Shown: positions 22,758 through 35,714 of the stretch, in pieces
Numbering within the stretch: position 1 is the first letter of the stretch
Layout of the letters: every line of letters starts with the position of its first letter
NCBI GenBank assembly: GCA_015680685.1
Contig: MNCI01004154.1
Span: 514,902-578,901 of the forward strand
Origin: Gnetum montanum
Lineage: Eukaryota > Streptophyta > Gnetopsida > Gnetales > Gnetaceae
Direction of reading: 5' to 3'
Length of the DNA stretch: 64,000 nt
The notes under the pieces: generated by a model
Databases searched by the model: none
Seen by the model: the letters and a program-made list of their open reading frames with translations, nothing else
What the model was told of the DNA's origin: nothing
Program-made: the position numbers and the translations under genes

Positions 22758-24350
22758 TGTTGGACCTAGAAAATTCAGTTGCTGGAATAGAAACCAGAAT
22801 ATCCCAGGCACCAAAATAGTTTTAGTCTCAAATCTCAAGGACCTTTGGAAATGGAATTCAAGGTGTCCTAGATGGTCTAGATGATCACCCAGGTACTTAC
22901 GGAAGTGTCAAATGGAAATGTAAATGAAAAAATAAATGGAAATGTAAACAAAAATGAAAATGTAAATGTAAACGAAAACCAAAACGTAAATGTAAATGGA
23001 AATGGAATTGTAGATTTGGAATAGAAAAGACATAGAAATCAAAATGTGAACTTAGATCTGCACAACAATGAACTACAACCTTATTGAAATGGAAAATAAA
23101 ATGGCAGGTTCAAAAAGTACTGATTTTGTACAAGGTGCAAAAGAAGTCACCTGAAAGAGCTTGAAGTCCATTGGAGTTGGTAGGTTGTGTTCCATGTCAA
23201 CTCCATGATCTAGATTCTTCCTAAGTCCAATATTCAATAATTCCTTACACTAGTTTTTACAGGAATCAGTAATTATGGTCATGGATTGGTGTTCCACCTT
23301 TGGTGCAATGGTATTACATGGGAGTCTCTATGTCCAACATAGGTACTAGTTTTGCTAAAAGGGGTTGCAAGGCTCTCTTGGTTATAAAATGCTTTTAGCC
23401 TATGGAAAATTCTCAAAGTTGAGAACCAAGTTGTGCTGCTGTTTTCTCAAGGTTGTGGAACTGGAATAAGATGTCTATGCTTGGGCTCTATAGGTGTGGA
23501 ATTTTTTTTAGGGCCTGCACATCACTATCATGATTATTGATAAGTTGATGTCAATTTGCAGGTTACAGAAGTTACAATTCTCAGTGTGGTTACCATTTAT
23601 AGTAATTTTGAAATACACTATAGCCACCAAAGCCCATCTATTTACTATAAATAGCAAAAAAAAACATTTGTGAATACAATGACACCATCCCAACTATGCT
23701 GGCCTTCATGGATTATGCTCAAGTTGTTGGAAAATATGGAAAATGTGAAAAATGTTGGCAACTATGGAAACTATGAAAAATGTTAGAAACTACTAGACAC
23801 TATGGGAAATGCTAGAAAACATGGAAAATGCTATCTACGCTGGCCATGATATAACTATGGAAGACTTGGGATGACTACATTGGTCATTTTTCAAAAAATG
23901 GAAATGGAAAATGTCACCAATTCCAAAATGAAAAATGTCATCCATTCCAAAATGGAAAATCCAAATAGTTCCAACACTACATCTTCATTGGGTTTAGGTG
24001 GTGACTATGCTTGGTTGGAAATGGAAAATCCCATCAATTTCATCTACACTGAGGAATAGATGGTTCCAACGTCATGGAGGCTATACCTCTAAAAAAACCT
24101 ATGATAATGCTAATTTTGTCCATTCCCAAGGAATTTTTATCCTTCCGAAGCCCATATATAGACATGAGGTAATTTGTTTCCACTTGGGAAATGAGGAAAT
24201 AGTAACTTCTAAGGAATTTTTTAGCCTCAAAATCCAAAGCATGCAAGATTGTAGCTCATGGACAACAAATCTTACATTTACAATAAAATTTTGTCTCAAG
24301 TTGGGAAATGAAGGTTATAATTTACAACATGAATTTTTGGTGGTATTTCA
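22758..24350 (-). repeat. Element A 3' LTR
   Basis: Plus-strand ends are TGTTGGACCT and GGTATTTCA; read on the minus strand the LTR begins TGAAATACC, close to the TGAAACACC start of the LTRs of B and C. It contains an AAATGT-type simple repeat (about 22909-23010), a run of ATGGAAAATGT-like units (about 23730-23840), and several CTACGCTGGCC/GACTAC motifs (23680-24020). A CTATTTATAG (23644-23653, minus strand) may be the TATA box. Confidence 0.8.
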
Positions 24351-24366
24351 TTGGTCCCTCTTTGTT
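24351..24366 (-). promoter_or_regulatory. Element A polypurine tract
   Basis: On the minus strand AACAAAGAGGGACCAA lies directly before the 3' LTR start. Element B has AACAAAGAGGGGCC at the same place (41529-41542), and the ~80 bases upstream are also alike in A and B. This is the second-strand priming site and fixes the orientation of A as minus. Confidence 0.75.
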
Positions 24367-25382
24367 TATGTTTGGAGGATTGACCCAAGAGATATTAACA
24401 AAGAATGTAAAATACCATTGCAAGTCCATCACCAACATTCCTTCTCCACACTTGATCTAGTAGTATTGAACCATGCCGAAGAGTGCTTGTGATGATGGAA
24501 TAAGGTTATGGTGAGATAAAATAGGGTAAAGGAAGTATTTGGATACAATGGATTGTCATGAGGGTTAACAATGAATTCCAAATTTTGACATCATGGTTGT
24601 GTTCATGGAAATGACATGTTGATTAATCAATGTGGTCTTGGCACTTTGTCTTTTGAAGTGTTGGCCACTCAACAATGCGTTTGAGGAACCAACACCTTAC
24701 TCCAATGTTTCTTTGGCCATTAGGCTCCTCCCTTAACATGTTTGGAGCCATCAATTTGTCTTTTTGTTCTCATTGGGCATTGGCTTCTTGGTAATTTTCT
24801 TTCCCTTTTTTTTTGTTAGGGGAAAACCTTCTTTAGATTTCATTACCAAGGATGGTTTTGATTTGGTTTTTCCATTGGGTGAGATGTGTTACATTCAATG
24901 GACTTAATGGTGGAGCAAAACGAAGGGATTTCATATGGTCATATTGCATGAATGTCAAACATAGAATAACATTATTATTTAGGGTGAGGAAGGTTATAAA
25001 TAGGCTATGGGGTTGGTCTCAAGGAGTGGTGATGGTAATGATGTGGAACAAGCACTCTTGGTATGGTAGGACAAACTCACCAAATCTTGCACATTGAGGT
25101 CACATGATGACTTACTATCATAATGAGCTACACCTCCATGATGACCTTGGGCTTCATCCTACAAGAACAACTACAAGAGAATAAGAAAACCAAACCAAAA
25201 ATTCATGTTGTTACAATACAATGCATAAGGCCATGTAGAATGATCAACAAACTAGGCTACCATAGGTCACAAATGTTACAAATTGTCATAGTTCATCTAT
25301 TGTGTAAAAAGAGGTTATGCATGCTCACTTAGTATTGGTTGTTGATGTCAATTGTTTGTCTTCATATGAACATGTAATAGGG
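24367..25382 (-). other. Element A 3' untranslated region
   Basis: Between the integrase C terminus and the polypurine tract. No gene seen. The last ~90 bases before the tract resemble those of element B (GATGTTGGTGA, then a TTTTGTAATTCTTTGTA-like stretch), showing common descent of the 3' ends. Confidence 0.5.
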
Positions 25383-26480
25383 CTTTAGATAGGAATGATT
25401 AACTAGATTAACTAGCTCGTTTCCATCCATGTCTGCTATTCTGAATGCTCCATTGTTGTAGGCCTTAGTGATTAAGAAAGGCCCTTTCCAATTGGCTGAG
25501 AATTTGTCCACATACTCATTGATAGCTTTGAGAACAAGGTATCCTTCTTTGATCTTATGCCTATTTAGGTTATGATTGTGTTGTCATTTTTTCCTCTCCT
25601 AGTACCACTTGACATGAGTAAGCATTTGTACCCATTGCTCTTCCATTGAGTCTAGGTCCATGATGCATAACTCCTTGTTCTATTCATCATTGATGAAGTA
25701 TCATAAGATTACTTGGAGTGATGGCACATACAATTTAAGAGGTAAAATAGCTTCACAACCATAAACCAGGATATATGGGATTACACTAGTTGCAGTTCGA
25801 TAGGTTGTTTGGTAAGCCCAAAGTGCATGGACAAGATGCTCATGCCACTTACGTTTGCTGTTGCTCAACATATTTTTGAGCAACTTTATGATTACCTTAT
25901 GACTTGATTCAGCTTGTTAATTAGCTTGAGAATAGTACAAAAGGAATGCTTAATGCCTAGATTATGAAAAAAGTTTTTATTTCTTGGCTACTAAATTATG
26001 GTCCACTATCTATGATAATAGTCATAGGTATATCAAAATGAGCTACTATGTTATCTAGTATGAATTTATAGAATTTTTGAGATGTTTCTTTTCTTAGGGA
26101 AATAGCTTCAATCCAATTTGTAAAGTATTTAGTTGTAGTGATGATAAAGATATGCCCTATGGAATACTTAGGCATTATCGGTCCAATGATATCCAATGCT
26201 TACCATTGAAATGGCCAAGTAATATAAGTGGTGTGTAACTCAATTGGTGGTATGTCTAGAAGGTTGCTATGCCATTGGCAAGTATCACAAGTTCTAACCT
26301 TTTTGAGGTAGTCATTTTCCATATAGGGCTAGTAATAACCTAACCACCTGATTTTAGCAATCATAGCTCTAGGTCCTATATGCCCTCCACGAACAACTTC
26401 ATAAACTTACTCTAGGACTATGCAAGCTTTGATTTTACCCAAGCATATTAACAATATACCATCATAGGACCATTGACATA
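25383..26480 (-). pseudogene. Element A integrase remnant
   Basis: Reading on the minus strand, the zinc-binding part keeps GGHIGPRAMIAKIRWLGYY and YLKKVRTCDTCQ (one His and the Cys pair). The catalytic core has ALDIIGPIMPKYSIGH (first Asp), FIITTTKYFTNWIEAI, MTIIIDSGP (second Asp) and QAESSHK (the Glu), so all three acidic residues survive. Downstream come KWHEHLVHALWAYQTTYRT and the C-terminal FSANWKGPFLITKAYNNGA. This is the layout of Tat-type Ty3/gypsy integrases, which join the cDNA to the host chromosome. Several stops (e.g. in RKK*QHN and the loss of the DNA-binding run) make the copy inactive. Confidence 0.82.
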
Positions 26481-27260
26481 ATTTTTTACCACCTACGATG
26501 ACATAATATTTTGAACATTTATGTACAATGTCCTTTTCAATGGTAGTTAGGCCTTGTGAAGGTTCATCATGCATAAGGTAAAACTTGATATCATCATATC
26601 ATCCCTTTGTGAAAGCAGTATGTACTATGGCTCTGAAGTTATCCTCAATGCTCTACATGATGGAAATAGCACAATCCACAATCAAGGTGGGAAACTTACT
26701 AAAAGCATTTGGTATCATACTAAGGGATATCATTGTAGTGGCATTGGCTATGGTGTTATCATTTCAGGGTACATGTTGGGTATCAATGTCTATAAACTAT
26801 TGTATTAATTTATTACCTAGGTCATAGTAAGGTTGCAAATGTTTGGCTTTACACACATAAACCTCTGTCACTTGGTTTACCACAAGTTGTGAATCACCTT
26901 TGATCATTAAGCATTTTATTCCTTGGTCATAAGCTACCATCATCCCTTTGATCAAACCCTCATACTTTGCTACATTGTTGGTACATAGGAATTAAAAATA
27001 GTAAGAGAAGGGTTGAATTTCACTAGATGGAAATGTTATAATGACAAAAACACTAACCCCATGGGTAGTTGAAGCTCTATCAAAGTGTATGACCACCTCA
27101 TAGGCCTTAGGCACTTGGCTAAGAGTGTTAATGTATTCATCAGGAAATTGGGGATTGATGGTTGCATGATCTTCTACTGATGAAACAATAAGTTGTGCAG
27201 CTATAGCTTGACCTTTCGTTGAGGCTTGGGAAATGTAATGACGGTCAAGCTATGTTGTTA
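26481..27260 (-). pseudogene. Element A RNase H remnant (second RNase H, Tat-type)
   Basis: Between RT and integrase the minus strand gives a region around 27080 with ASTTHGVSVFVIITFP, then NNVAKYEGLIKGMMVAYDQG and IKGDSQLVVNQVTEVY (Glu and the second Asp of the RNase H active site) and AKHLQPYYD. A separate RNase H of this type before integrase is a hallmark of the Tat lineage (known of the family). The enzyme would degrade the RNA strand of the hybrid. In-frame stops follow SYYF and NKLIQ. Confidence 0.75.
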
Positions 27261-27299
27261 TGGATTTCTAACAAGCTATACAACTTCTTTCATACATAT

Positions 27300-28470
27300 T
27301 AGTCATTATGGCTCTAATCATGTTGTCTTTACAAATGATGTTGACTAGCTCCTAAAGAGGTAATGCCTCCACTTCTTCAATGAGAAGACTAGGGATAGAT
27401 AATACTTCTCTACTTTAGTGTATTGGGGTCTCATGGGAAAATAATGCATGGATTAAGTAGTATATGGGTAACTCTACTCCATCATCTCATTTCTGACAGA
27501 GTAGAGAGGCAATAAACATGTCAAAGATAGCAAGGTAGATGTAAAAAGGTTTATCCTCTTGAGGAGGGTAGATCATCGATAGTTATGCCAACTCTTGCTT
27601 AAGTTTTTCAAAGGCTTCTTGGTATTGAGTCATCCACTCATAGTGAATCCATTTCTTAGCAAGTGTTGCATGGATTATAACCTATCCATAAGCCTAGTGA
27701 TAAACCCATGGATAAATTATAATCTACCATGCAATCCCTAAAGCTCCTTAAGGTTAGTTGGTAAGGCCAAGTTAGATATGACCTTAACCTTGTTAGGATC
27801 GACATGTATTCCTACTTCAGATACTAAAAATCCAAGAATCTTACTAGTTTTGACATCAAAGACACACATTTTAGAATTAATCCTAAGCTCATATTTAAGA
27901 CATCATTTGAGCACAAGGTCAAGGTCATGTGTATGGCCATTGGCCATTTTGAACTTAATAGCTACATCATCTACATCATCATTAAGCAAACCCAACATAT
28001 AGAGACTAAAGATATACATCATAGCTCTTTGGTAGGTTGCTCCTACATTCTTTAGGCCAAAGGACATCATGGTATAACAAAAGGTACCCCAAGGAGTTAT
28101 GAAGATTATACTAAGTTAATGTTTTGGGTTAATCCATCAATTATCTAACAATGTTTTGGGTTAATCCATCCATTAGTCCAAAAATGGATGTACATGCCCC
28201 GTTATCCTTCATGCATGGGCTATGCGACTGACTAGATTCTCAGGCTCAATATCTAGGCAATTAGGATCAATACATTGTTCAATATCACCATGGGATTCAC
28301 TTAGGTTCAATGGTAAGGTGATTTGCTTCCAGGTGTCCATACTCCAATCCTACATGTCAACCATAAGCACATTAAGTAGTGCTTGGGTAAAAATGAGTAA
28401 ATAATGCCAAAATACTCAAACTATGCAAATATGTGCTATTTCAATGCCAAACAAAATGCAAATGAGGCCA
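27300..28470 (-). pseudogene. Element A reverse transcriptase remnant, N-terminal half lost
   Basis: On the minus strand FITPWGTFCYTMMSFGLKN, then VGATYQRAMM and LLNDDVDDVAIKFKM are RT motif B and the catalytic YVDD box, here DVDD. SKILGFLVSEVGIHVDPNKV and LALPTNLKEL follow, then the connection and first RNase H region (YYLSLVFSLKKWRHYLF). The part before FITPWGT that should hold motif A (D-x-x-x-G) is missing; in its place a ~32-base unit with TTTTGGGTTAATCCATC is duplicated (28101-28180). Upstream (28200-28470) a pol-like or linker peptide with stops remains. Confidence 0.8.
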
Positions 28471-28479
28471 GCCAATGCT

Positions 28480-28970
28480 ACAAGAGGTAGATATAGGAAA
28501 ATAAAAATGGATAAAGGCCAAATACGATCAAATAAAGGTTAAAAGAAGTTGTAGTAGTATGAAAGTGTAGAAAACAAGATCAAATATTGTCAAATGAGGT
28601 TACACTTTGGCCAGTTTAAGGCCTTGGTAGGCCATATTTACATCGTGCCAAACAATGGTCAAAGATGGCCAAACCCCATTACTTAACACTAATCAAAGAC
28701 TAAACAAAGGTCAATAGAGGCCATAATAGATAAAAAGGGTAAATGTAATGAAACTAAAGTGTTGTAGAGGCTAGATGAGGTCAATTGATGGTAATGAAGG
28801 TTAATAGTATACAACAAGGTCAAAACAAGTTAAAACACCATGAAATAAGGTCAAATCCATCAAAATAGAATACATGAGATAAAACATAGTTAATATTGGT
28901 CAAACAGGGTTAGATTTTGGTAGTTTTAGACATAAGTAGGCCATGGGATGAGGCTAAAAGATTACTAGGG
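28480..28970. repeat. AGGTCAAA-rich degenerate repeat block
   Basis: The words AAGGTCAAA, GAGGCCA and close variants recur every 15-40 bases without strict period. No gene. It separates pol from the tandem array. Confidence 0.5.
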
Positions 28971-28989
28971 AAGTTTGGACACATGAGGA

Positions 28990-31900
28990 GGTCATTCCAA
29001 GGCTATTTTAAGGTAAATTTAATACTTTTTCTTGTGAATACAATGGGCTCTACTGGTGACTACGTTGGCCCAACATAGTCATGCATTCCCTAGCATATTC
29101 AACATTGATGAGTAGTTTCCAAGGCTTAGTATGGTTACTATCATGCTCCTGATGGTCCAAACAACTAGCACATGAGGTGGGTATTGATGATTGATAAGTT
29201 TTGACTTTATCTTTTACCTTCTAAAAGTTGAAACTAATGTTTCCATTGGTGAGTATGCTACACTAGCATAGTTATGGTAGGCCTCAGTGTAGTCATAAGA
29301 AAAAATTACATTACTAGGATTCCAGGGTTGGTCTTAGGGCTCTACTAGCTTCCCAAGATAGCACAAGATCATTGAAGGACTAAATTGATTATTTGGAGGT
29401 CAAATTTGGGCAACATAAGTGAGTTTTATGGGATTTTCCATTTGACTACGTTGTGCTAGGTTACTCATGCATGATGCTAGTGTAGTCATGGGGAATTTGG
29501 TATTTTCAAGGTGAAAATAGGATGAAATTGTAGCTAGATGAAGTGGAACATGGTTCTGGGCTTCTTAAGTTAGTTTTCGATCATTCTGAGTGGTATAGTG
29601 CTGGTAAATGTTGCCACAAAACATGTTTTCATTGTGACTACATTAGGCTAGCATAGTCACAAGATTCCTTAGCATAGTCATGCATGGGATATGATTTTTG
29701 ATAAGTTTTCACACCCATTTGACCATGCTAATGGACTTCCTGTGTCACTGGTGCTGCTAGCTAGGGTTTTAGTGTCCAAATTATCAGTTTTAGTGTTTGT
29801 TTGGGTCTTGGAATAGCCAAATGCCTCTTGAATATGCTAGGCCAACATGGACATGCAATTCCTAGTGTAGAGGTTTGTGGTAAAAAATAATGGATTTTGG
29901 CTCATTTCTCAAGATTTTAAGGTCTTATTATGCTCTAGCAGGGTTGCAGGTCTTTCCAGGAGTCAATTTTGGCTATTTTGGCATGCTTTGGTGTTTTCTA
30001 TGTGGTCTATGCTAGGCTTTACTAGTGACTACATTGGCCCAGCGTATTCATGTAAATTCCAACATAGGTAATAAGTTTGGACTAATAAATGGTGAATTTT
30101 AACTTGATTTTCAAGGGTTCTCTATCTTGGCAAGCTCCAATAGGGTTTGGGAGGTCAATTTAACTTGTTTAAAGCTAATTTTGATATTTTCCATGTGGAC
30201 TACACTGGTCTTTACTGGTGACTACACTAGCCCAATGTAGTCATGCAAATTCTAGAGTAATTAAGGTTCGACAATGGAAAATACTGAGTTTTATTATTAA
30301 AAAAGGCTCTGGTATAGTCCCAAGGTTTGCCAAAAGTGGATTTGAGTTATTTATGAAAACCTTTGATATTTTATAAGTGTACTACATTGGGCACCACCAA
30401 TGACTATGTTGGCCCAGCATAGTCATGCAATCCCTAGTGTAGTTGGGATTGGAAAATGTAAAAAATAGTGGATTTTGTCTTATTTTCTAGTCTAGCAAGG
30501 TTTTGAGATTCTTAAGAAGTGGGTTTGGTTTGGAAATGCCCTATTTCAAGCCTTTTAGATGGTTGGCCCAGCGTATTCACCCTTGGAAAATGCATTTTGA
30601 GATGGAAAATGATGAATTTTTTCTTTTGTTTTTAGTTTGGCATGGTCCTAAGGTCTTTGGAGGTGGATTTTGACTTGGGAATGACTTTTTTGATGTTTTT
30701 ATGTGGACTATATTGAGAACCACTAGTGACTACATTGGCCTAGCATTTTCATGTAATTCCTAGTGTAGTTAGGCTTGGGAGATGAATTTTGATGGATTGT
30801 TCCTTCATGGGTTATCAATATAAGGTCATCGAGAGTCTTTGGAAGGTGTGGAGCTATTGAAATGAAATTTTGGAGGTATATTACTATTCCCATGGTCAAT
30901 CCTAACCATAAACCCTATCACTACACTGGCCTAGTGTAGTCACAGCCTTCCTCTAGCATACTCATGGATTTTAACTAGTATTTTACATCATTTGGTGAAT
31001 TTCACATAGTTTTGAGGCTAGCAGTAGCTCTAGTTAAGGTTTGGGAAGATGGAATGGATGTTTGGAGTTGATTGAAGGCTGGATGAGTTAGAACTAATAA
31101 ATTCCATTCTTAACTACACTAGGCTAGTGTATTCATGCTCCTACTCAATTTAGTCACACAAAAAATCTAGTTTGTGACTATTCTGGTGCATAATGATTGC
31201 TAATTTCAAGACCTAGTTACTAATTTTGGTTACAAATTTTCTAGATTGGTGTACAATGTAAATGGATTAATGGGAAATAGTGAAATGTTTCATGTTCCAT
31301 TTGACTACGTTGGGCCAACATAGTTAGGCTCCAAGCTAGCATAGTCTCATGGAATACCAAGTTTTCACATGAGTTTTGATGTGTTCTATAGTTTAGTTTG
31401 CCTAGACATTGACACTTGATTGCCTAGCTTGATCATGAGGTTTTTCAACATTAATGGAGGAATGGGGATTGGATTTTGGAGGTAAATGGGATTTGGCATC
31501 TATCGCAAGGATCCAATGGGTCTAAACCCTAGTGTACTGAAGCTTGGAAGTCCAAAATCCCAGCATAGTCATGGAATTGGCTTGTTTTCTCACCACCTAG
31601 TGGGGCCCTTATGGAATTAGCAAGTTTGGAATGGAACAAATTCATTTCACCCAATGTAGTTTAACCTTCTAATTTTAGTTACTAAGTGAAGTGAGAGAGA
31701 TGCATGGAAACTAGGATTCCAAGGTGGGCACTTGGGTTTCAGTGGATTTTCCTTGTTCCAGACTTGTAAAAATCATTTTGTTTTCTTACTTCTTAGTTAT
31801 TTCTTCCAAGTTTGAAGCTTTGTGCTTACCACTTCTACCAACCCCAGTGTAGTCACATCCATTTTAGCCACCAGTGCCAACATAGTCATCCTAGGCTTGC
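28990..31900. repeat. Diverged tandem array, ~170-200-bp units with palindromes
   Basis: The plus strand repeatedly shows ACTACATTGGCCCAGCATAG-like cores followed by TCATGCAATTCCTAGTGTAG (29045, 29445, 29635, 30015, 30215, 30395, 30575, 30715, 30910, 31110, 31305). Between cores in the middle of the array is a recurring stretch like GATGGATTTTG..TTTTCTAG..GGAGGTGGATTTTGAC. Spacing in the best part (30.0-30.9 kb) is about 140-200 bases. Each core is an inverted repeat of two 12-base arms. The same CTACGCTGGCC word occurs in the LTRs of A, which ties the array to A. No coding sequence. Confidence 0.7.
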
Positions 31901-34355
31901 TAGAATTCCAAGATTTTCTAGTGTTTTCTACAATAGTTCTTACCATGTCATGAAGGAAGGCTTCCACCAAGAACCCTGCCTTGGATGAGGCAAATGTAGT
32001 TGCTCATGATTAATCACACCTCCCACATCCTAGGATTGGAGAAGGTTCTATACTATTTATCCCAAGTACACAACTTTACCTATTTTTCCATTTATCCCAT
32101 TTAAATAGTTTATTCCATTTATTTTGTTTCTCAAATCTAGGCTTGTGTATTCGTAAGTCTAGAATTTCATAAAAATCCCATTGTAGTTTTAGGTCATGTT
32201 TACTCATGTTTTGTGCTATTTGGATTTGGATTTTTGTTTTTGTTGTGGAATAAATGGTACTTTTCTATGAATTCCATAGGTTTTCTGCTTTTTCCCACCC
32301 AAAAAGAAATTCCACTTGTGAATTTGTTTGTAAGGAAACTGTTATGTTTTTTAATTTTTAAAGGCTATGGGGTTATTTTCTAATATTTTTTGATCAATTA
32401 AATTTTTGAACCACTTGATTTTACATTGCAATTAATTTTTTATGATTGTTTCCATCAAGTTGTTGGATGGTACAAGGCCTTCTTGAAGTGAATCTTGCCT
32501 GTTATAGAATTGGTGGAGGTGTTGTATTCATGTGTCTGGTTCCAACACTCCATACATTGACATGGAGTGGAAAAATTGCTTGTTGTGGATTAGGCTAGGA
32601 ACCAGGGAGTTCCTAGTCTAGCTACTACAAAACTTTAGTGTGATGATTTTGTCATACTTAGCTTTCAAAGCAGTAGTAGCTATTGTGAAAACCATCATGC
32701 CTCTCTCTTCCACCATGATTGTCAAGTTCCTAGTTGATAATCCTAAGGTTCATGAAAAGGGAAAAGCACATGAATACACGAGCACCATGGGCACTCACAA
32801 ATTATCAAAAATTTTAGAGATTCCCAAATTCAGGCAACACAACATCGATAACACCTTGCTAATGGACCATCAGATGCATACCTTGTTCCAAAATCCCTTG
32901 GCATTATCTATCATATAGAAGGGTATACATAATCATTATAATTTTTATTTTTAATTTATTTCTTATCTTGATTTTGGTTATGTAATTGAGTTATATTTAT
33001 GTTTGCTATTTTCACTTGCCTACAAGTATAGGGTAAACGATTAAGGATTGATCAATGGTGACAATCTTTTACCCTTGGCCCAAACAGTGGTGGGGGTATT
33101 CATCAAAGCCCCAATAATAAGGCTTGAGGTGATGGACCAATTACATGATGTGTTTGATAATTACATCAAATGTCATCCTAAGGCCTACTAGAGGTGTCTA
33201 GCCAATGGAATGATACATAGTGGATGGAAAAACCCATATCATGATGGAAAAAAGAAACTATCTCCTAGATCTCTAAGGATGCCTTTATCATATAGGAGAA
33301 GTGAGTATATTGGTTTTTTGATTTTGGTTATCTTTGTTCATTGAGTTATTTAGGCTTTGGTTGGTTAAATGGCTATAATATTTTTGCTTTAAGTTGGTTA
33401 TATTTGTTATATTTTGTTTTACATAATGCACTTGTATCAAGACTAACATGTCATTTTTTGTTATGTTGTAGGGGTTGTGCCATTAGCTAAAGTGACTATA
33501 ATCACTTCAAGACATACTAAGAAGACATTAGCCCTTGAGTTTAGTGAGGTGGAACTTGCCAAATATTGGTTTGTCTATCATGCATCCAAGGCTATTCCAG
33601 CAAGGATTGTTCATTCAATCTTGCATGACATATTCATGGCCCCAAGCCCTATTGTTCTCACTATGAAAATGATTAGCATCATTGAATCCTTTAGCAAATG
33701 ATTCAAGAGGTTCATTACCCATGTTCATGGCGTGACTATTACTTGGATGTTAACGAATCCACCTTCAGTAACTTATTTGGCATTTCCAATGAGGGTGTAA
33801 TGATTACCACCAAAGTAGGGAAGGAGATGGATCACTAGGAAGAAGTAGAGAAGTGGTTAAATACTTTTCATAGTAACAAGGGATTTTATCTAAGCTAGTT
33901 TCAAGTTTCAAAGGCTAGAGAGATTTGTTCCCTATTTTGATCTCATGCCTTTCCTAAGTTTCTTTTTCAAGGGAAGATAATGAACATTGAATAAGTGTGA
34001 ACCATGAAGAAGGTCCTAACTAAGGGCTCCCAACTCAACTAGGCTACTCATTTGATTTTTGAACTATAGAGTGAAATCCTAAAGCTTTGAGAAAATCTCA
34101 TAATGAAGTGTCATGTGCATTTTATGTTCTTTGTAGCTTATCTATGAAGATTTTCAGAGTTCCTTGTAGTGAGGAAGGATGGACGATGGGTGACTTAAGA
34201 CCCATCCCAACTCACCAAGCGTTGGATAAGGCATAATATTTATACCACACATGCCTAGGACCCACTGGAGGATGTGGATGAATTACTATTCATCATCACC
34301 AAAGGCTTTCATGAAAAATGTTGTGCATCCCTTGACAACATAAGGAGGAAGACCC

Positions 34356-34360
34356 ATGTT
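34356..34360 (+). repeat. Element B target-site duplication, left (ATGTT)
   Basis: ATGTT precedes the 5' LTR and recurs exactly at 42987-42991 after the 3' LTR. Confidence 0.92.
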
Positions 34361-34529
34361 TGAAACACCACAAAATTTCAGGTCTTGGCATCTCAACGAA
34401 AAATTTGGCTAAGTGTCAAAATGGTGGCACTTTTCCCATATTTTTTCAAGTGTTAAGTGTAGTCAACTCCAACTACCAGATTTGCAAAATTTTTCTAAAT
34501 GTTAGAATGATGGCACTTTCTGTAGATTC

Positions 34530-34850
34530 ACATGTCAAGCTATGCAGCATAGCACCATGTCACATGGCATAGCATAGCACAATGTAGCACTTTGTCATGC
34601 TATGCAGCATAGTGCAGCATAGCACCCTGTCACACTACATAGTGCAACGCAGCATAGCACCCTGTCACACTACATAGTGCAACGCAGCATAGCACCATGT
34701 CAAGCTGTGTAGCATAGCGCAACGTAGTACCATGTCACGTTGTGTAGCGTAGTGCAATGTAGCACCATGTCACACTATGAAGCAAAGCGTAGTGTAGCAC
34801 CTTGCACGCTGTGTAGCGTAGCGTAATGTAGCACCCTATCCAGTGTAGCA
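34530..34850 (+). repeat. 35-bp minisatellite in the 5' LTR of B
   Basis: Nine or so units of 35 bases, typified by TAGCACCATGTCACGTTGTG followed by TAGCGTAGTGCAATG, with CpG-type changes between units. Each unit holds short inverted words such as CTACGC/GCGTAG. It does not encode protein. Confidence 0.85.
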
Positions 34851-34965
34851 GCCAACATCCTGTGTCACACATGTAACATTGGATGAGCCTAGCAGTCAGC
34901 ATCCCATTGTCCCACCCACTACATTGCCATGTGGCACCTGATCCACATTTTTGGTTAACCCTAGC

Positions 34966-34973
34966 CCTATAAG
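34966..34973 (+). promoter_or_regulatory. Putative TATA box of B LTR
   Basis: CTATAAGT within CCCTATAAGTACCC; the same word is in the 3' LTR (about 42237). The LTR of C has ACTTATAATACTC at the matching place (about 54846). The following GC-rich leader (TGCCCTAGTGTTTCCC) would hold the RNA start. Confidence 0.55.
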
Positions 34974-35714
34974 TACCCCTGTGCCCTAGTGTTTCCCGGG
35001 GGAGAAAAGGGAGGGGCTTCCATTTCTTTACCAAGGAGGCAGTTGGCACTTCCATTTGGCATTTGACACTTTGGCATCTTGGCACTTAGCTCCATGGGTG
35101 AATTAGACCCAAGGCACACCACATTATTAGAGAGGCACAACTACACCGCATGGTACACTGCACCCCCATTGCAGCCTTGTAGAACATCACACTGTACACC
35201 GTGGCTACCAACTTAGTAGGCACAGTTCAACACAGTGAGCACTAGACTTCATAGCCTGATACCACCAAGGCTATGACTATGCTTCCACTACACCTATTAT
35301 ACACTATATACCTATTGAGACCCTTTATGAATTAGCTATGCTCCCTCTTTTGGGGCGCTCCACTGCTATTCTCAAATTCTGTTACATTTCTCAAGGATTT
35401 CTCTTTCACATTTAGCATAACACTTGTATTTTCTCACTTTTTCATACATATTTGCACGTTCATGTCATTGTTCTCAAGTTGGGAAACCCTGCTATGCTCT
35501 AGCTTACCTGGACCTGATGCCCGCACATAACAAAGTACAAATCCTTCTCACACATGATCATTTTAACACCACGTAAGTCCTTGTCTAATTGACAAGACCA
35601 TTTAGAGCACCTTGTTTCTATTTTCTCCAGCATAGGCCTCTTGTGGATTTGGCATTAGGTTGTATTCCTAGTGACCTCTCGATGTTCCAGCCACCAATGT
35701 TTTTGGATGCTACA

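Larger units (their letters stand above)
34361..35714 (+). repeat. Element B 5' LTR
   Basis: Begins TGAAACACCAC and ends GGATGCTACA, 1354 bases. It holds the 35-bp minisatellite (34530-34850) and a TATA-like CCCTATAAGTACCC near 34966. The R/U5 side ends with TTCTCCAGCATAGGCC and the final TGCTACA. Confidence 0.9.

Noticed and set aside
24040-24492. 164-residue frame across the 3' LTR end of A
   Set aside because: It crosses the LTR boundary and polypurine tract and has no counterpart in the 5' LTR beyond 51359.
28990-31900. Array considered as a CRISPR-like repeat or a separate LTR
   Set aside because: Units diverge and are not separated by unique spacers of fixed length, and I could not find TG...CA ends or a target duplication around it.
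34735-35085. 116-residue minus-strand frame in the B LTR
   Set aside because: It is a shadow of the 35-bp minisatellite and LTR promoter region, and the 3' LTR does not keep it open.
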